Of a stretch of 30,192 nt of DNA, positions 7,353 to 13,377 are shown piece after piece. The notes under the pieces were generated by a model that saw only the letters and a list, made by a program, of their open reading frames with translations, searched no databases and was not told the origin of the DNA. Where the stretch lies: positions 1 through 30,192 of IMG/VR virus record IMGVR_UViG_3300001827_000016; one strand, given 5' to 3'. Positions within the stretch are counted from its first letter, which is position 1, and every line of letters begins with the position of its first letter. This stretch comes from a virus. A program made the translations under genes and the position numbers.

Positions 7353-8081
7353 TCACAATATAGTCAAGTTACCGTTGACGGTAATCGAAGTTGATGTGCC
7401 AATGGTCAGTGGCCCAATAGCCAATGCGTTCTTGGTCGAGCCAATGGTTGTGTTCTGTGTTACGCTTTGGTCGTTGGTTCTAAACACCGCCGTATCCACC
7501 GTTGTATTAGTGGTCTGGAATGACGGCGCGGTTATCTCGCCTGCAAACGTGCCGCCAGTAGATGCCCCCACCGTATCGGTTACGGTAAATGCACGGTAAG
7601 CCCTGATAACAAGCTCGTCACTTGCCGCCGCACCAGACGCTAAAGTAATTGTATCGCCGTTGCTAGGTGTGTAATCCGTGCTGTCCAGATGCACACCATT
7701 CAAATATACATCCACATCATTGCCAGAGAAAGCTAAAACAGCACCGTTATAATCCGCACCTGTAAAAGCTGTCTGGCTGGCAGTTGCTACATACTTAAAC
7801 AACGCCATTGCATAGCTGGTAGGCTGGTCTACGGCGCGACCAAAAAAGCGCACGGTAATTACATCTAAGTTAGCTGGTGGGGCTGAGAAGGTCAGAGTGT
7901 TGCCGTATGCTGTGTACGCGGCAGAGGCTCCCGGTTCTTGGACCACGTTACCAATAGTCACGATAAGAGCTTCGCCACTCACAACCGACTGGGCAAGTGT
8001 GAACGCGGTAGTCGTTCCATCACCTGTAAAGGTCTGGTAGCTAATGTCGCCTACATTTGGGTCTATGCCTATATACGCCAT
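7353..8081 (-). CDS. Fibre protein with tandem beta domains and GPIT-type C-terminal domain
   Basis: A 242-residue protein starting MAYIGIDPNVGDISYQTFTG. Two related domains of about 70 residues follow: the first has FTGDGTTTAFTLAQSVVSGE and QEPGASAAYTAYGNTLTFSA; the second (about 90-165) has VDVYLNGVHLDSTDYTPSNG and a closing DELVIRAYRAF. The C-terminal 45 residues (FRTNDQSVTQNTTIGSTKNA, then GPLTIGTSTSITVNGNLTIL) match the C-terminus of the genes at 9260, 11491 and 13370. An in-frame ATG at 8117 exists, but the start at 8081 overlaps the previous stop (TAATG) and matches the paralogue MAYVG start at 12009. Likely a fibre or fibre-base subunit. Confidence 0.7.
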   Translation of the reverse strand: MAYIGIDPNVGDISYQTFTGDGTTTAFTLAQSVVSGEALIVTIGNVVQEPGASAAYTAYGNTLTFSAPPANLDVITVRFFGRAVDQPTSYAMALFKYVATASQTAFTGADYNGAVLAFSGNDVDVYLNGVHLDSTDYTPSNGDTITLASGAAASDELVIRAYRAFTVTDTVGASTGGTFAGEITAPSFQTTNTTVDTAVFRTNDQSVTQNTTIGSTKNALAIGPLTIGTSTSITVNGNLTIL

Positions 8082-8461
8082 TACGCTAGGTCTCCCATAA
8101 TTATAGCTCCGCCCCAACCATCAACCCATCCTGACCCATTACCGTAGACCAAGAAATCACACTTCCCTGTTCCAAAGTTTGCAGATAAATATTTTGATTT
8201 AGCCCAATCATCTGCGGAATTACCACATTGACTAGCCACTGCCCAATCATCATTAACCATACTTGCCGTGAAATCTACTTGACTTTGACCTACCGCTAAG
8301 TCTGTCAAAGAGGAACAGTTAAAGCTGTCTGGAATGCTCTGCGTTCCTTGCTGGTTTATGTCAAACCAAACCTTCGCACTACCGTTAATTACATAGGTAG
8401 TATCTACAGACTCGGTGCCTGCGTTGTTAGCCAGCGTTGTTAGTCTCAGTTCGCTTGCCAT
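8081..8461 (-). CDS. Small fibre protein, SLTD/HGDLA family, leader subtype x
   Basis: A 126-residue protein. Leader SELRLTTLANNAGTESVDTT, then YVINGSAKVWFDINQQGTQS, then the family core IPDSFNCSSLTDLAVGQSQV, a variable Gly/Asp/Trp-rich C-terminal part, and the ending IIMGDLA (others end HGDLA). The VxNGxAKxW leader form is shared with 10303-10677 and 12407-12814. It is the third gene of a y-z-x triplet (9260, 8868, 8461). Start and stop codons both overlap neighbours by one base (TAATG). I infer a fibre tip or decoration domain; biochemical role unknown. Confidence 0.65.
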   Translation of the reverse strand: MASELRLTTLANNAGTESVDTTYVINGSAKVWFDINQQGTQSIPDSFNCSSLTDLAVGQSQVDFTASMVNDDWAVASQCGNSADDWAKSKYLSANFGTGKCDFLVYGNGSGWVDGWGGAIIMGDLA

Positions 8462-8478
8462 TATGCTAGGTCTCCGTG
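8457..8478. repeat. Gene-junction repeat, 22 bp
   Basis: Plus strand GCCATTATGCTAGG followed by TCTCCGTG. It carries the last HGDLA codons and stop of the upstream gene and the ATG of the next gene. It is identical at 12403-12424; one base differs at 8864 and 12005. Confidence 0.8.
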
Positions 8479-8868
8479 ATTTGTAACGGACACACGGTCC
8501 ATGTCATAAGCGGTGTTAGAAAGATGACGAGTGTGGGGGTGCATTGCACTAGAAGTTGAGACAACCGTATCCGATGTTAATACTCCATAATATGTATTAT
8601 TCCCAACAACAGAGCCAGCTATACTATAATGTGCGCTAGACATATTGTTTGTGTATGTTACGGTCTGTCTGCCTGTCGTTACATCAGTTAGGCTAGATGC
8701 GTTTAGGCTATCATCTATAGCTGGTGTTCCTGTACCATCGTAACACGCCCAAGCCTTCGCCACCCCCTGCTGAAGTGACTGTGTCGCAGAGCCACCCTCG
8801 CTGGTAATCGTAATATCACCAGCCGATACAATACCCCGCAGTTCATCTACCTTTAAGATACTTGCCAT
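8461..8868 (-). CDS. Small fibre protein, SLTD/HGDLA family, leader subtype z
   Basis: A 135-residue protein. Leader SILKVDELRGIVSAGDITIT, then a linker with QSLQQGVAKAWACYDGTGTP, the core AIDDSLNASSLTDVTTGRQT, then TNNMSSAHYSIAG, a variable region with HPHTRHLSN, and the ending VTNHGDLA. The AGD(I/V)TIT leader form is shared only with 10677-11117. It is the middle gene of the y-z-x triplet. Both ends overlap neighbours by one base and carry the conserved junction repeat. Probably a virion surface domain; no catalytic motif is seen. Confidence 0.65.
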   Translation of the reverse strand: MASILKVDELRGIVSAGDITITSEGGSATQSLQQGVAKAWACYDGTGTPAIDDSLNASSLTDVTTGRQTVTYTNNMSSAHYSIAGSVVGNNTYYGVLTSDTVVSTSSAMHPHTRHLSNTAYDMDRVSVTNHGDLA

Positions 8869-8885
8869 TATGCGAGGTCTCCGTG
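8864..8885. repeat. Gene-junction repeat, 22 bp (one mismatch)
   Basis: Plus strand GCCATTATGCGAGG followed by TCTCCGTG; differs from the 8457 copy by one base (GCGAGG for GCTAGG). It spans the stop of the gene at 8868-9260 and the start of the next gene. Confidence 0.8.
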
Positions 8886-9260
8886 TGCTACTGCCGCAAT
8901 ATATGCGTCATCATTTTGGCCGTTTGCACCTACGTCTCTTGAATTTTCAGCGTATCTACCTGTAGTATCTGAACTAGCAATAACATATCTATTGTAGTTA
9001 TTAGTTCCCATAGTCCCTTCTTGTACTGGACTACTACTGCCTGTTACAGTATGTGATGCACTGCTCATACTATTTGTATAATTTCCATATAAACAGCCTG
9101 TTGCTCTGTCTGTGAAACTAGCAATATTGAAAGAGTCGGGAATACTGTTATCGCTCATATCAAACACTCCATGTGCTTTAACAGTTGTTTGCTTAGTCAA
9201 TGTAACCGGGTCGGTGCCGTTAGCGGCTACTAAGGTATCTACGTTCAACTGACTAGGCAT
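8868..9260 (-). CDS. Small fibre protein, SLTD/HGDLA family, leader subtype y
   Basis: A 130-residue protein. Leader SQLNVDTLVAANGTDPVTLT followed by KQTTVKAHGVFDMSDNSIPD, the core SFNIASFTDRATG, then YTNSMSSASHTVTGSSSP, a variable region and the ending AAVAHGDLA. The 'GT-x-P-(V/A)TLTKQ' leader is shared with 11114-11494 and 12009-12407. First gene of the second y-z-x triplet, just after the short GPIT-type gene at 9260-9451. It starts on that gene's stop (TAATG-type overlap). I infer a fibre domain with a variable, possibly receptor-facing C-terminal part. Confidence 0.65.
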   Translation of the reverse strand: MPSQLNVDTLVAANGTDPVTLTKQTTVKAHGVFDMSDNSIPDSFNIASFTDRATGCLYGNYTNSMSSASHTVTGSSSPVQEGTMGTNNYNRYVIASSDTTGRYAENSRDVGANGQNDDAYIAAVAHGDLA

Positions 9261-9451
9261 TAAACAATACTCCAGTAACCGTTAACAGTCACAGTTGCGT
9301 TCTGCGTAATCGGCCCTGCCGATACGCCATTCTGGTCAGCATCAATGGTAAAGTCCGTGGATATCGTATTGCCGTTACGGCGCACGATATTCTCGTCCTT
9401 CGACTCTTCTTGATTATTGACTAAGTCAGGATGTAGCTTGCTTAGAGCCAT
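9260..9451 (-). CDS. Short GPIT-type fibre protein
   Basis: A 63-residue protein starting MALSKLHPDLVNNQEESKDE. The second half (FTIDADQNGVSAGPITQNAT, then VTVNGYWSIV) matches the C-terminal domains of 7353-8081, 11491-12009 and 13370-13582. The MALS opening is shared with 13370-13582. An AGAAGGG ribosome site precedes the ATG. It heads a set of three SLTD-family genes, so it may be the shared base on which those proteins assemble; that link is inference from gene order. Confidence 0.65.
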   Translation of the reverse strand: MALSKLHPDLVNNQEESKDENIVRRNGNTISTDFTIDADQNGVSAGPITQNATVTVNGYWSIV

Positions 9452-9463
9452 AACCCTTCTCCA

Positions 9464-9835
9464 TTAGCTGGAGTAAGGGCTAGCACCCAATGTGTCTGAA
9501 TCCCAAGCGGCTTTCAGTTCAGCAATGGTTGAGGCATCGGCAATAGCAGAAGCGTCTGTCGCATCACGAAGCGCATTCTTAGCAGAAGCAATAGCAGTTG
9601 TGCTGTTGCCTTCTTCCAATGCCTTCATCAACTCAACGTCCTTTGCTTCTAACAAAGGCTTACGCACTTCACGGATTTTATCCTTGAAGATTTCCTTTGC
9701 CTTGTCCATGTCCTCAGAAATTACCGAGCCGTTCAGTGTCCACGCGCCGCGAAAATCACGGTTTGCTGGCACAGTTGCTGACGCGGCATCAATCTGATTG
9801 CCTTCTTTGTCAACAATATATGTAGTTACAGCCAT
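9464..9835 (-). CDS. Tail-chaperone-like alpha-helical protein
   Basis: A 123-residue protein. The N-terminal part TTYIVDKEGNQIDAASATVP is followed by NRDFRGAWTLNGSVISEDMD and a long charged helix (KAKEIFKDKIREVRKPLLEA, KDVELMKALEEGN), then an Ala-rich tail. I recall the FRGAW…DM-x-KA-x-x-I-x-x-x-x-IR-x-x-R-x-PLL arrangement from small proteins next to phage tail fibre genes, often annotated as tail assembly chaperone-like. The helical, charged make-up contrasts with the beta-rich neighbours, fitting an assembly factor. An AGGAGT ribosome site precedes the start. Function is inferred. Confidence 0.6.
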   Translation of the reverse strand: MAVTTYIVDKEGNQIDAASATVPANRDFRGAWTLNGSVISEDMDKAKEIFKDKIREVRKPLLEAKDVELMKALEEGNSTTAIASAKNALRDATDASAIADASTIAELKAAWDSDTLGASPYSS

Positions 9836-9844
9836 TCTTTACTC

Positions 9845-10303
9845 CTATGCTGATATTTCATTTGAAATGCGCCATGCATTTCGCCATTCCCGCGTCTGCG
9901 GTAATTGCTCTTTACGACATATTACCATCTTTGGACGGTTGCCGCTATTCCAATCCTGCCAAACGCTTTGTGGGCAGTCCTTGAGAATTAAGTATTCGAT
10001 GGCTTCCTCTTCGGTCATAGCTGGCACAGGCTCAGTCTCATGCAATAGATAGCCACGAGTATGCTTCTTAAAGTCTGGCCGGGCTTCATCCTTTGCCAGT
10101 TCGTGATACACCCACACAGGCGGTAAGATGCCGCCCTGTAAAGCACAGGCCATCCAATTTGGGTCAGGCACAAGTATCTTGGCGCACTCATCAATGCTGT
10201 CCTCATACACCACACGGTAGTCTGACTGATGGGCTTCTAGGTTTTCCTTTGCCCAGCACAGTCTATCCCAGAGATGTGTGCCTTGAAATTCAGGTGTTTG
10301 CAT
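9845..10303 (-). CDS. Conserved protein of unknown function within the fibre array
   Basis: A 152-residue protein, soluble, rich in W, E, H and R and unlike its beta-rich neighbours. Notable segments are CWAKENLEAHQSDYRVVYED, KILVPDPNWMACALQG, YHELAKDEARPDFKKHTRGY, EEEAIEYLILKDCPQSVW and a C-terminal RKEQLPQTREWRNAWRIS. I have an impression of similar proteins next to marine phage fibre genes but do not recognise a family. Placed next to a chaperone-like gene, it could be an assembly factor. Its ATG overlaps the stop of the SLTD gene upstream, within a copy of the junction repeat. Confidence 0.6.
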   Translation of the reverse strand: MQTPEFQGTHLWDRLCWAKENLEAHQSDYRVVYEDSIDECAKILVPDPNWMACALQGGILPPVWVYHELAKDEARPDFKKHTRGYLLHETEPVPAMTEEEAIEYLILKDCPQSVWQDWNSGNRPKMVICRKEQLPQTREWRNAWRISNEISA

Positions 10304-10320
10304 TATGCTAGGTCTCCGTG
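10300..10320. repeat. Gene-junction repeat
   Basis: Plus strand GCATTATGCTAGG followed by TCTCCGTG, identical to the 8457 copy from CATTATG onward. Here the downstream gene is not a fibre paralogue but the unknown protein at 9845-10303, so the repeat belongs to the 3' end of the SLTD gene rather than to the start of the next one. Confidence 0.75.
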
Positions 10321-10677
10321 TATTCCTGTAGAAGTAACTTCCGCATCCAAAGCAGTAGCATTACTTGGGTATCTGCTTAATATGTCGTAATCAGATGTGG
10401 TTAAAGCTCCGCTACCAGACGGCCCAATACAACGCCAATCGCTCTCACCTATAAGCAACCCATAATTTACATTATTCATACTGTTGGTAATTGCTATAGT
10501 ATAATCACCCGTACCATTATCCGTTAAACTTGACGCAGATAAGCTGTCAAGAATTGCGGCTGTTCCACTGCCTATAAATCTAACCCAGTGTTTTGCTACA
10601 CCCTCCACAACATAGCTGGTGGATATATCAGCACCAGCACCTGTCTCGATTGTATCTGCTATAATCTTGCCAGCCAT
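10303..10677 (-). CDS. Small fibre protein, SLTD/HGDLA family, leader subtype x
   Basis: A 124-residue protein. Leader GKIIADTIETGAGADISTSY, then VVEGVAKHWVRFIGSGTAAI, the core LDSLSASSLTDNGTGDYTIA, then TNSMNNVNYGLLIG, a variable region, and the ending STGIHGDLA. The V-(V/I)-x-G-x-AK-x-W leader form matches 8081-8461 and 12407-12814. It is the third gene of the first y-z-x triplet (11494, 11117, 10677). Likely a tail fibre tip subunit; only the family resemblance within this window supports this. Confidence 0.65.
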   Translation of the reverse strand: MAGKIIADTIETGAGADISTSYVVEGVAKHWVRFIGSGTAAILDSLSASSLTDNGTGDYTIAITNSMNNVNYGLLIGESDWRCIGPSGSGALTTSDYDILSRYPSNATALDAEVTSTGIHGDLA

Positions 10678-11117
10678 TATGCTAACTCCGATATTTTGCC
10701 AAAGTAATTTCCATCAAGGTCATGAGCCGCACCATCTTGCGACCCATGAGAACCATAAAAATATCGCATACGAATTGTACTTGTGGCGTTGTTTAAGTGA
10801 TGTTGACTTGTATCATTTCCAGCCCTTTGATATCCAGACGCTTCACCACCGCCTCGACTATTCCACGGCAGGCTGATAACCATTCTGTCTGTTGCAGAAG
10901 CAGAGTTATTGGTAAAGGTCATAGTAAAATCACCAGTGCCATTATCTGTTAATGATGATTGGTTAAAACTTCCGTTTTGACTTGAGTTATACGCATCATA
11001 GTTAGTCCATCCTGTGCATATACCTTCTTGCAGTTTCATAGTAGAAGTACCAGACGTAATCGTCACATCGCCAGCAGAAGCCTTGCCAGTAAGTTTGTTT
11101 GTAATAATCTCACTCAT
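10677..11117 (-). CDS. Small fibre protein, SLTD family, leader subtype z
   Basis: A 146-residue protein starting MSEIITNKLTGKASAGDVTI. Then a linker with MKLQEGICTGWTNYDAYNSS, the core GSFNQSSLTDNGTGDFTMTF, a variable region containing WNSRGGGEASGYQ, and the ending NYFGKISELA instead of HGDLA. An in-frame start at 11189 is possible, but the ATG at 11117 gives a four-base ATGA overlap with the preceding gene and the standard leader. It shares the AGDVTIT leader with 8461-8868, each being the middle gene of a triplet. The loss of HGDLA matches a degenerate junction at its 3' end. Confidence 0.65.
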   Translation of the reverse strand: MSEIITNKLTGKASAGDVTITSGTSTMKLQEGICTGWTNYDAYNSSQNGSFNQSSLTDNGTGDFTMTFTNNSASATDRMVISLPWNSRGGGEASGYQRAGNDTSQHHLNNATSTIRMRYFYGSHGSQDGAAHDLDGNYFGKISELA

Positions 11118-11494
11118 GCTAGGTCTCCGTGAATTTGACTTATTGCATATGCAAAATCTTCTGCCGCAAGAGTGTCCGTCCGAAAACATTTCATATCAAC
11201 CTCTGAGGTTGTTATTGTGGAACCGGGACAAGAAACAGTCCGTCCAGAGTTTGCAGTTGAAATGTTGCCACTTGCTACGGGGGAATAATTAGCGGTACTC
11301 ATAGTTGATGAAAATGTTAATTTGTAGTTAGACAACCCAACATCCGTCAAAGTGCTAATATTAAAACTATCCCGTAAATTTGCTGTGCTTGTGCCGTCAA
11401 TATTTGCCCACGCCTTTGCCGCACTCTGCTTAGTCAGCGTGACAGGGCTACTGCCATTTGCCGCTACGATTGTATCTGCTTTTAATGTACTCAT
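11114..11494 (-). CDS. Small fibre protein, SLTD/HGDLA family, leader subtype y
   Basis: A 126-residue protein. Leader STLKADTIVAANGSSPVTLT and KQSAAKAWANIDGTSTANLR, the core DSFNISTLTDVGLSNYKLTF, then SSTMSTANYSPVASG, a variable region and the ending AISQIHGDLA. The leader closely matches 12009-12407 (TLTKQSAAK) and 8868-9260. It is the first gene of the first y-z-x triplet. Both ends overlap neighbours by four bases (ATGA). Role inferred as a fibre domain with a variable distal half. Confidence 0.65.
   Translation of the reverse strand: MSTLKADTIVAANGSSPVTLTKQSAAKAWANIDGTSTANLRDSFNISTLTDVGLSNYKLTFSSTMSTANYSPVASGNISTANSGRTVSCPGSTITTSEVDMKCFRTDTLAAEDFAYAISQIHGDLA
11115..11131. repeat. Gene-junction repeat, shortened
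   Basis: Plus strand CATGCTAGGTCTCCGTG. Here the stop is TGA within ATGA rather than TAA within TAATG, but GCTAGGTCTCCGTG is unchanged, so the HGDLA codons are kept base for base. Confidence 0.7.
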
Positions 11495-12009
11495 AGCGTC
11501 ACCAATGTCCCGCCTGTGTTAACCGTTACTGTAACACCTGTTGCCACTGTTATAGGGCCTGTGACAGAAGCATTTTCTGTCGCCGCAATAGTGACATTGT
11601 TAGATACAGTTTGCTCATTGATTTGAAACATTTCGGTCTTTGTCTTGTCAGTTGAAGTTGTGAACTTCGTGCCTGTCACCGTACTACTAAATGTACCTGT
11701 GGTTGCCGCTAACGCCTGATTGGCATCATGCTCTAACCTTGTTGTGACTTCTGCCAAGCCACGGTAAATCACATATATGTTACCCGTACCTGTCTGCGGA
11801 GCTTCAGTAAAGGTCAGCGTAGTACCCGTAGCGGTATATGATTTACCAGAACCCGGCTCCTGTTGCAGGTTGTCAACAAACACTTCCAACTCTTCGCCTG
11901 TGTTCACGGCACGGTTAAGTGTGAACACGGTTGTCGAACCATCGCCGTTGAAACTCTGGCTAGTGACCTTCGTTAACTGCTTCTGTGGTTGTGCGCCTAC
12001 ATATGCCAT
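11491..12009 (-). CDS. Fibre protein with one beta domain and GPIT-type C-terminal domain
   Basis: A 172-residue protein starting MAYVGAQPQKQLTKVTSQSF. The first domain has NGDGSTTVFTLNRAVNTGEE and QEPGSGKSYTATGTTLTFTE, the same pattern as domain 1 of 7353-8081. A linker with an Ala/Thr-rich segment follows, and the C-terminus (FQINEQTVSNNVTIAATENA, then GPITVATGVTVTVNTGGTL) is the GPIT-type domain. Compared with 7353-8081 it lacks the second 70-residue domain. It heads the first y-z-x triplet. Likely a fibre base or adaptor; confident as a paralogue, uncertain in role. Confidence 0.7.
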   Translation of the reverse strand: MAYVGAQPQKQLTKVTSQSFNGDGSTTVFTLNRAVNTGEELEVFVDNLQQEPGSGKSYTATGTTLTFTEAPQTGTGNIYVIYRGLAEVTTRLEHDANQALAATTGTFSSTVTGTKFTTSTDKTKTEMFQINEQTVSNNVTIAATENASVTGPITVATGVTVTVNTGGTLVTL

Positions 12010-12026
12010 TATGCGAGGTCTCCGTG
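12005..12026. repeat. Gene-junction repeat, 22 bp (one mismatch)
   Basis: Plus strand GCCATTATGCGAGG followed by TCTCCGTG, identical to the 8864 copy. It joins an SLTD-family gene to a gene of another family (MAYVG type), so the repeat tracks the 3' end of SLTD genes plus a shared start context. Confidence 0.8.
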
Positions 12027-12407
12027 CAACAATGTAAAGTTAAACTTTTGGTCATAATTTGTGCTACCGTTGCCCATATCAACCACATCAACAGGATATT
12101 GGCCTGTGTTAAAAGTACCACCTGCATCCCTTTTGAAAGCAATTCCCCTTCTATTGGAATCTCCGCTATCGTGATTTGATAATCCTGTAACAGCAACATC
12201 ACTTGTAGAACTTACGCTGTTAGTCAGTGACGTAGTGAAATTTCCTGTAGAATCGTCACTTACACTGCTTACATTGAAGCTACCAGTAATGGCAGGGGTT
12301 TCTTGATTATATTGAAGCCATTGTTTAGCCGCACTCTGCTTGGTAAGAGTAGCAGGGCTGGTGCCATCGCTGGCGGCAATTGTATCTACATACATTTCTG
12401 ATGCCAT
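12009..12407 (-). CDS. Small fibre protein, SLTD/HGDLA family, leader subtype y
   Basis: A 132-residue protein. Leader SEMYVDTIAASDGTSPATLT and KQSAAKQWLQYNQETPAITG, the core SFNVSSVSDDSTGNFTTSLT, then NSVSSTSDVAVTG, a variable region with RRGIAFKRDAGG, and the ending FTLLHGDLA. TLTKQSAAK is shared with 11114-11494. It precedes the MAYVG-type gene and follows a subtype x gene, so it is outside the ordered y-z-x triplets. Both ends overlap neighbours by one base. Confidence 0.65.
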   Translation of the reverse strand: MASEMYVDTIAASDGTSPATLTKQSAAKQWLQYNQETPAITGSFNVSSVSDDSTGNFTTSLTNSVSSTSDVAVTGLSNHDSGDSNRRGIAFKRDAGGTFNTGQYPVDVVDMGNGSTNYDQKFNFTLLHGDLA

Positions 12408-12424
12408 TATGCTAGGTCTCCGTG
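12403..12424. repeat. Gene-junction repeat, 22 bp
   Basis: Plus strand GCCATTATGCTAGG followed by TCTCCGTG, identical to the copy at 8457-8478 although the two lie about 4 kb apart and join different gene pairs. Confidence 0.8.
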
Positions 12425-12814
12425 TACTACTAATTTCTGATTGGGATAATCATACAGCGACCATGATGTTCCAGCACCTGCCCCTGAATAACCATACGCC
12501 ATTTTTGTTAGTGCTGTTGTTTGACCAAAGATAGAACAAATATTCGCACCAAAATTTGAATTCGGGGTGCTACCATTAGAATTATCCATAGTTCCAGCGT
12601 GATATGCGTTATTAAAACTGTTTGTAAAATTAACGGTACACAAACCTGTTCCGTCATCCGTGCGAGAACTCTGGTTCAAGCTGTCATATTCAGTGTTTGT
12701 AGATGGGTCAAACCGTGTCCACATTTTCGCAGTACCATTGACCACATAATCCATGTCCACGGAACTCGTGCCAGCATTGTTCTGTAATGTATCTACTTTT
12801 ACAATACCAACCAT
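12407..12814 (-). CDS. Small fibre protein, SLTD/HGDLA family, leader subtype x
   Basis: A 135-residue protein starting MVGIVKVDTLQNNAGTSSVD. Then YVVNGTAKMWTRFDPSTNTE, the core YDSLNQSSRTDDGTGLCTVN, then FTNSFNNAYHAGTMDNSNG, a variable region with GAGAGTSWSLYDYPN, and the ending KLVVHGDLA. A start at 12865 is possible but would run through the preceding gene; the ATG at 12814 lies two bases after that gene's stop. Leader form matches 8081-8461 and 10303-10677. Likely a fibre tip subunit. Confidence 0.65.
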   Translation of the reverse strand: MVGIVKVDTLQNNAGTSSVDMDYVVNGTAKMWTRFDPSTNTEYDSLNQSSRTDDGTGLCTVNFTNSFNNAYHAGTMDNSNGSTPNSNFGANICSIFGQTTALTKMAYGYSGAGAGTSWSLYDYPNQKLVVHGDLA

Positions 12815-12816
12815 AA

Positions 12817-13377
12817 CTACCCCGCTATTTCTGTAACGCAAATGTGAGAAACGCCTCGTTCCCATTGATTGGTGTCTGTGCTACCAACAGTTTGATTCAA
12901 GTACCAGTTTACAGCACTGCCAAGTGCTTGATTTACACCAACCTTATATGTTACTTGCGAAGTTGTGCTTGGCGTATCAAAATAACTATAGACTGCTGTT
13001 TCTGGTGTAGAGCCAGCGTCTGCCGTATGATAGCTACGACTACTAGCCATAAGAATACCTACGTTTCTATTGCCAGCGGCAGGTGCAGATAACTTTGTGG
13101 AGTCTCTATAAAAAAACCAAACAGAGTTATAAATAGACGAATCGTCCGCCCATTCTCCGTTTACCATAGCTTCTATTTTAATAATGCTATTAGTAGATAC
13201 AGGGGTTATGTTAACAGCTAAAACGCTAATCTCTGTGTCAGTATTTGCCCCACAGCTAATCACTGATGTTGCATCAATCTGTGTGTACTGCGTTTGAATA
13301 ATACCGCCCTGCGGCATTAAAACCTTACTACCGCTAGTCTTAGGTGCAATCTCATCTACAAGTATCTTACTAGACAA
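12817..13377 (-). CDS. Small fibre protein, 'ITP…SKI' family, TTG start
   Basis: A 186-residue protein. Leader SSKILVDEIAPKTSGSKVLM is the array leader. The core (VNITPVSTNSIIKIEAMVNG, then YSYFDTPSTTSQVTYKVGVN) and the ending HICVTEIAG match 4863-5420 and 6349-6825. The start is TTG at 13377, eight bases before the end of the upstream gene, with GGAG about nine bases ahead; the next in-frame ATG would remove the conserved leader. Role inferred as a fibre surface domain. Confidence 0.65.
   Translation of the reverse strand: MSSKILVDEIAPKTSGSKVLMPQGGIIQTQYTQIDATSVISCGANTDTEISVLAVNITPVSTNSIIKIEAMVNGEWADDSSIYNSVWFFYRDSTKLSAPAAGNRNVGILMASSRSYHTADAGSTPETAVYSYFDTPSTTSQVTYKVGVNQALGSAVNWYLNQTVGSTDTNQWERGVSHICVTEIAG

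Noticed and set aside
8457-12424. CRISPR array
   Set aside because: Repeats are 375-1400 bases apart, sit at stop/start codons and are separated by whole genes, not uniform spacers.
8457-12424. Invertase-driven shufflon sites
   Set aside because: All junction repeats are in the same orientation, which does not allow inversion, and no recombinase gene is visible; deletion or exchange by homologous recombination remains possible.
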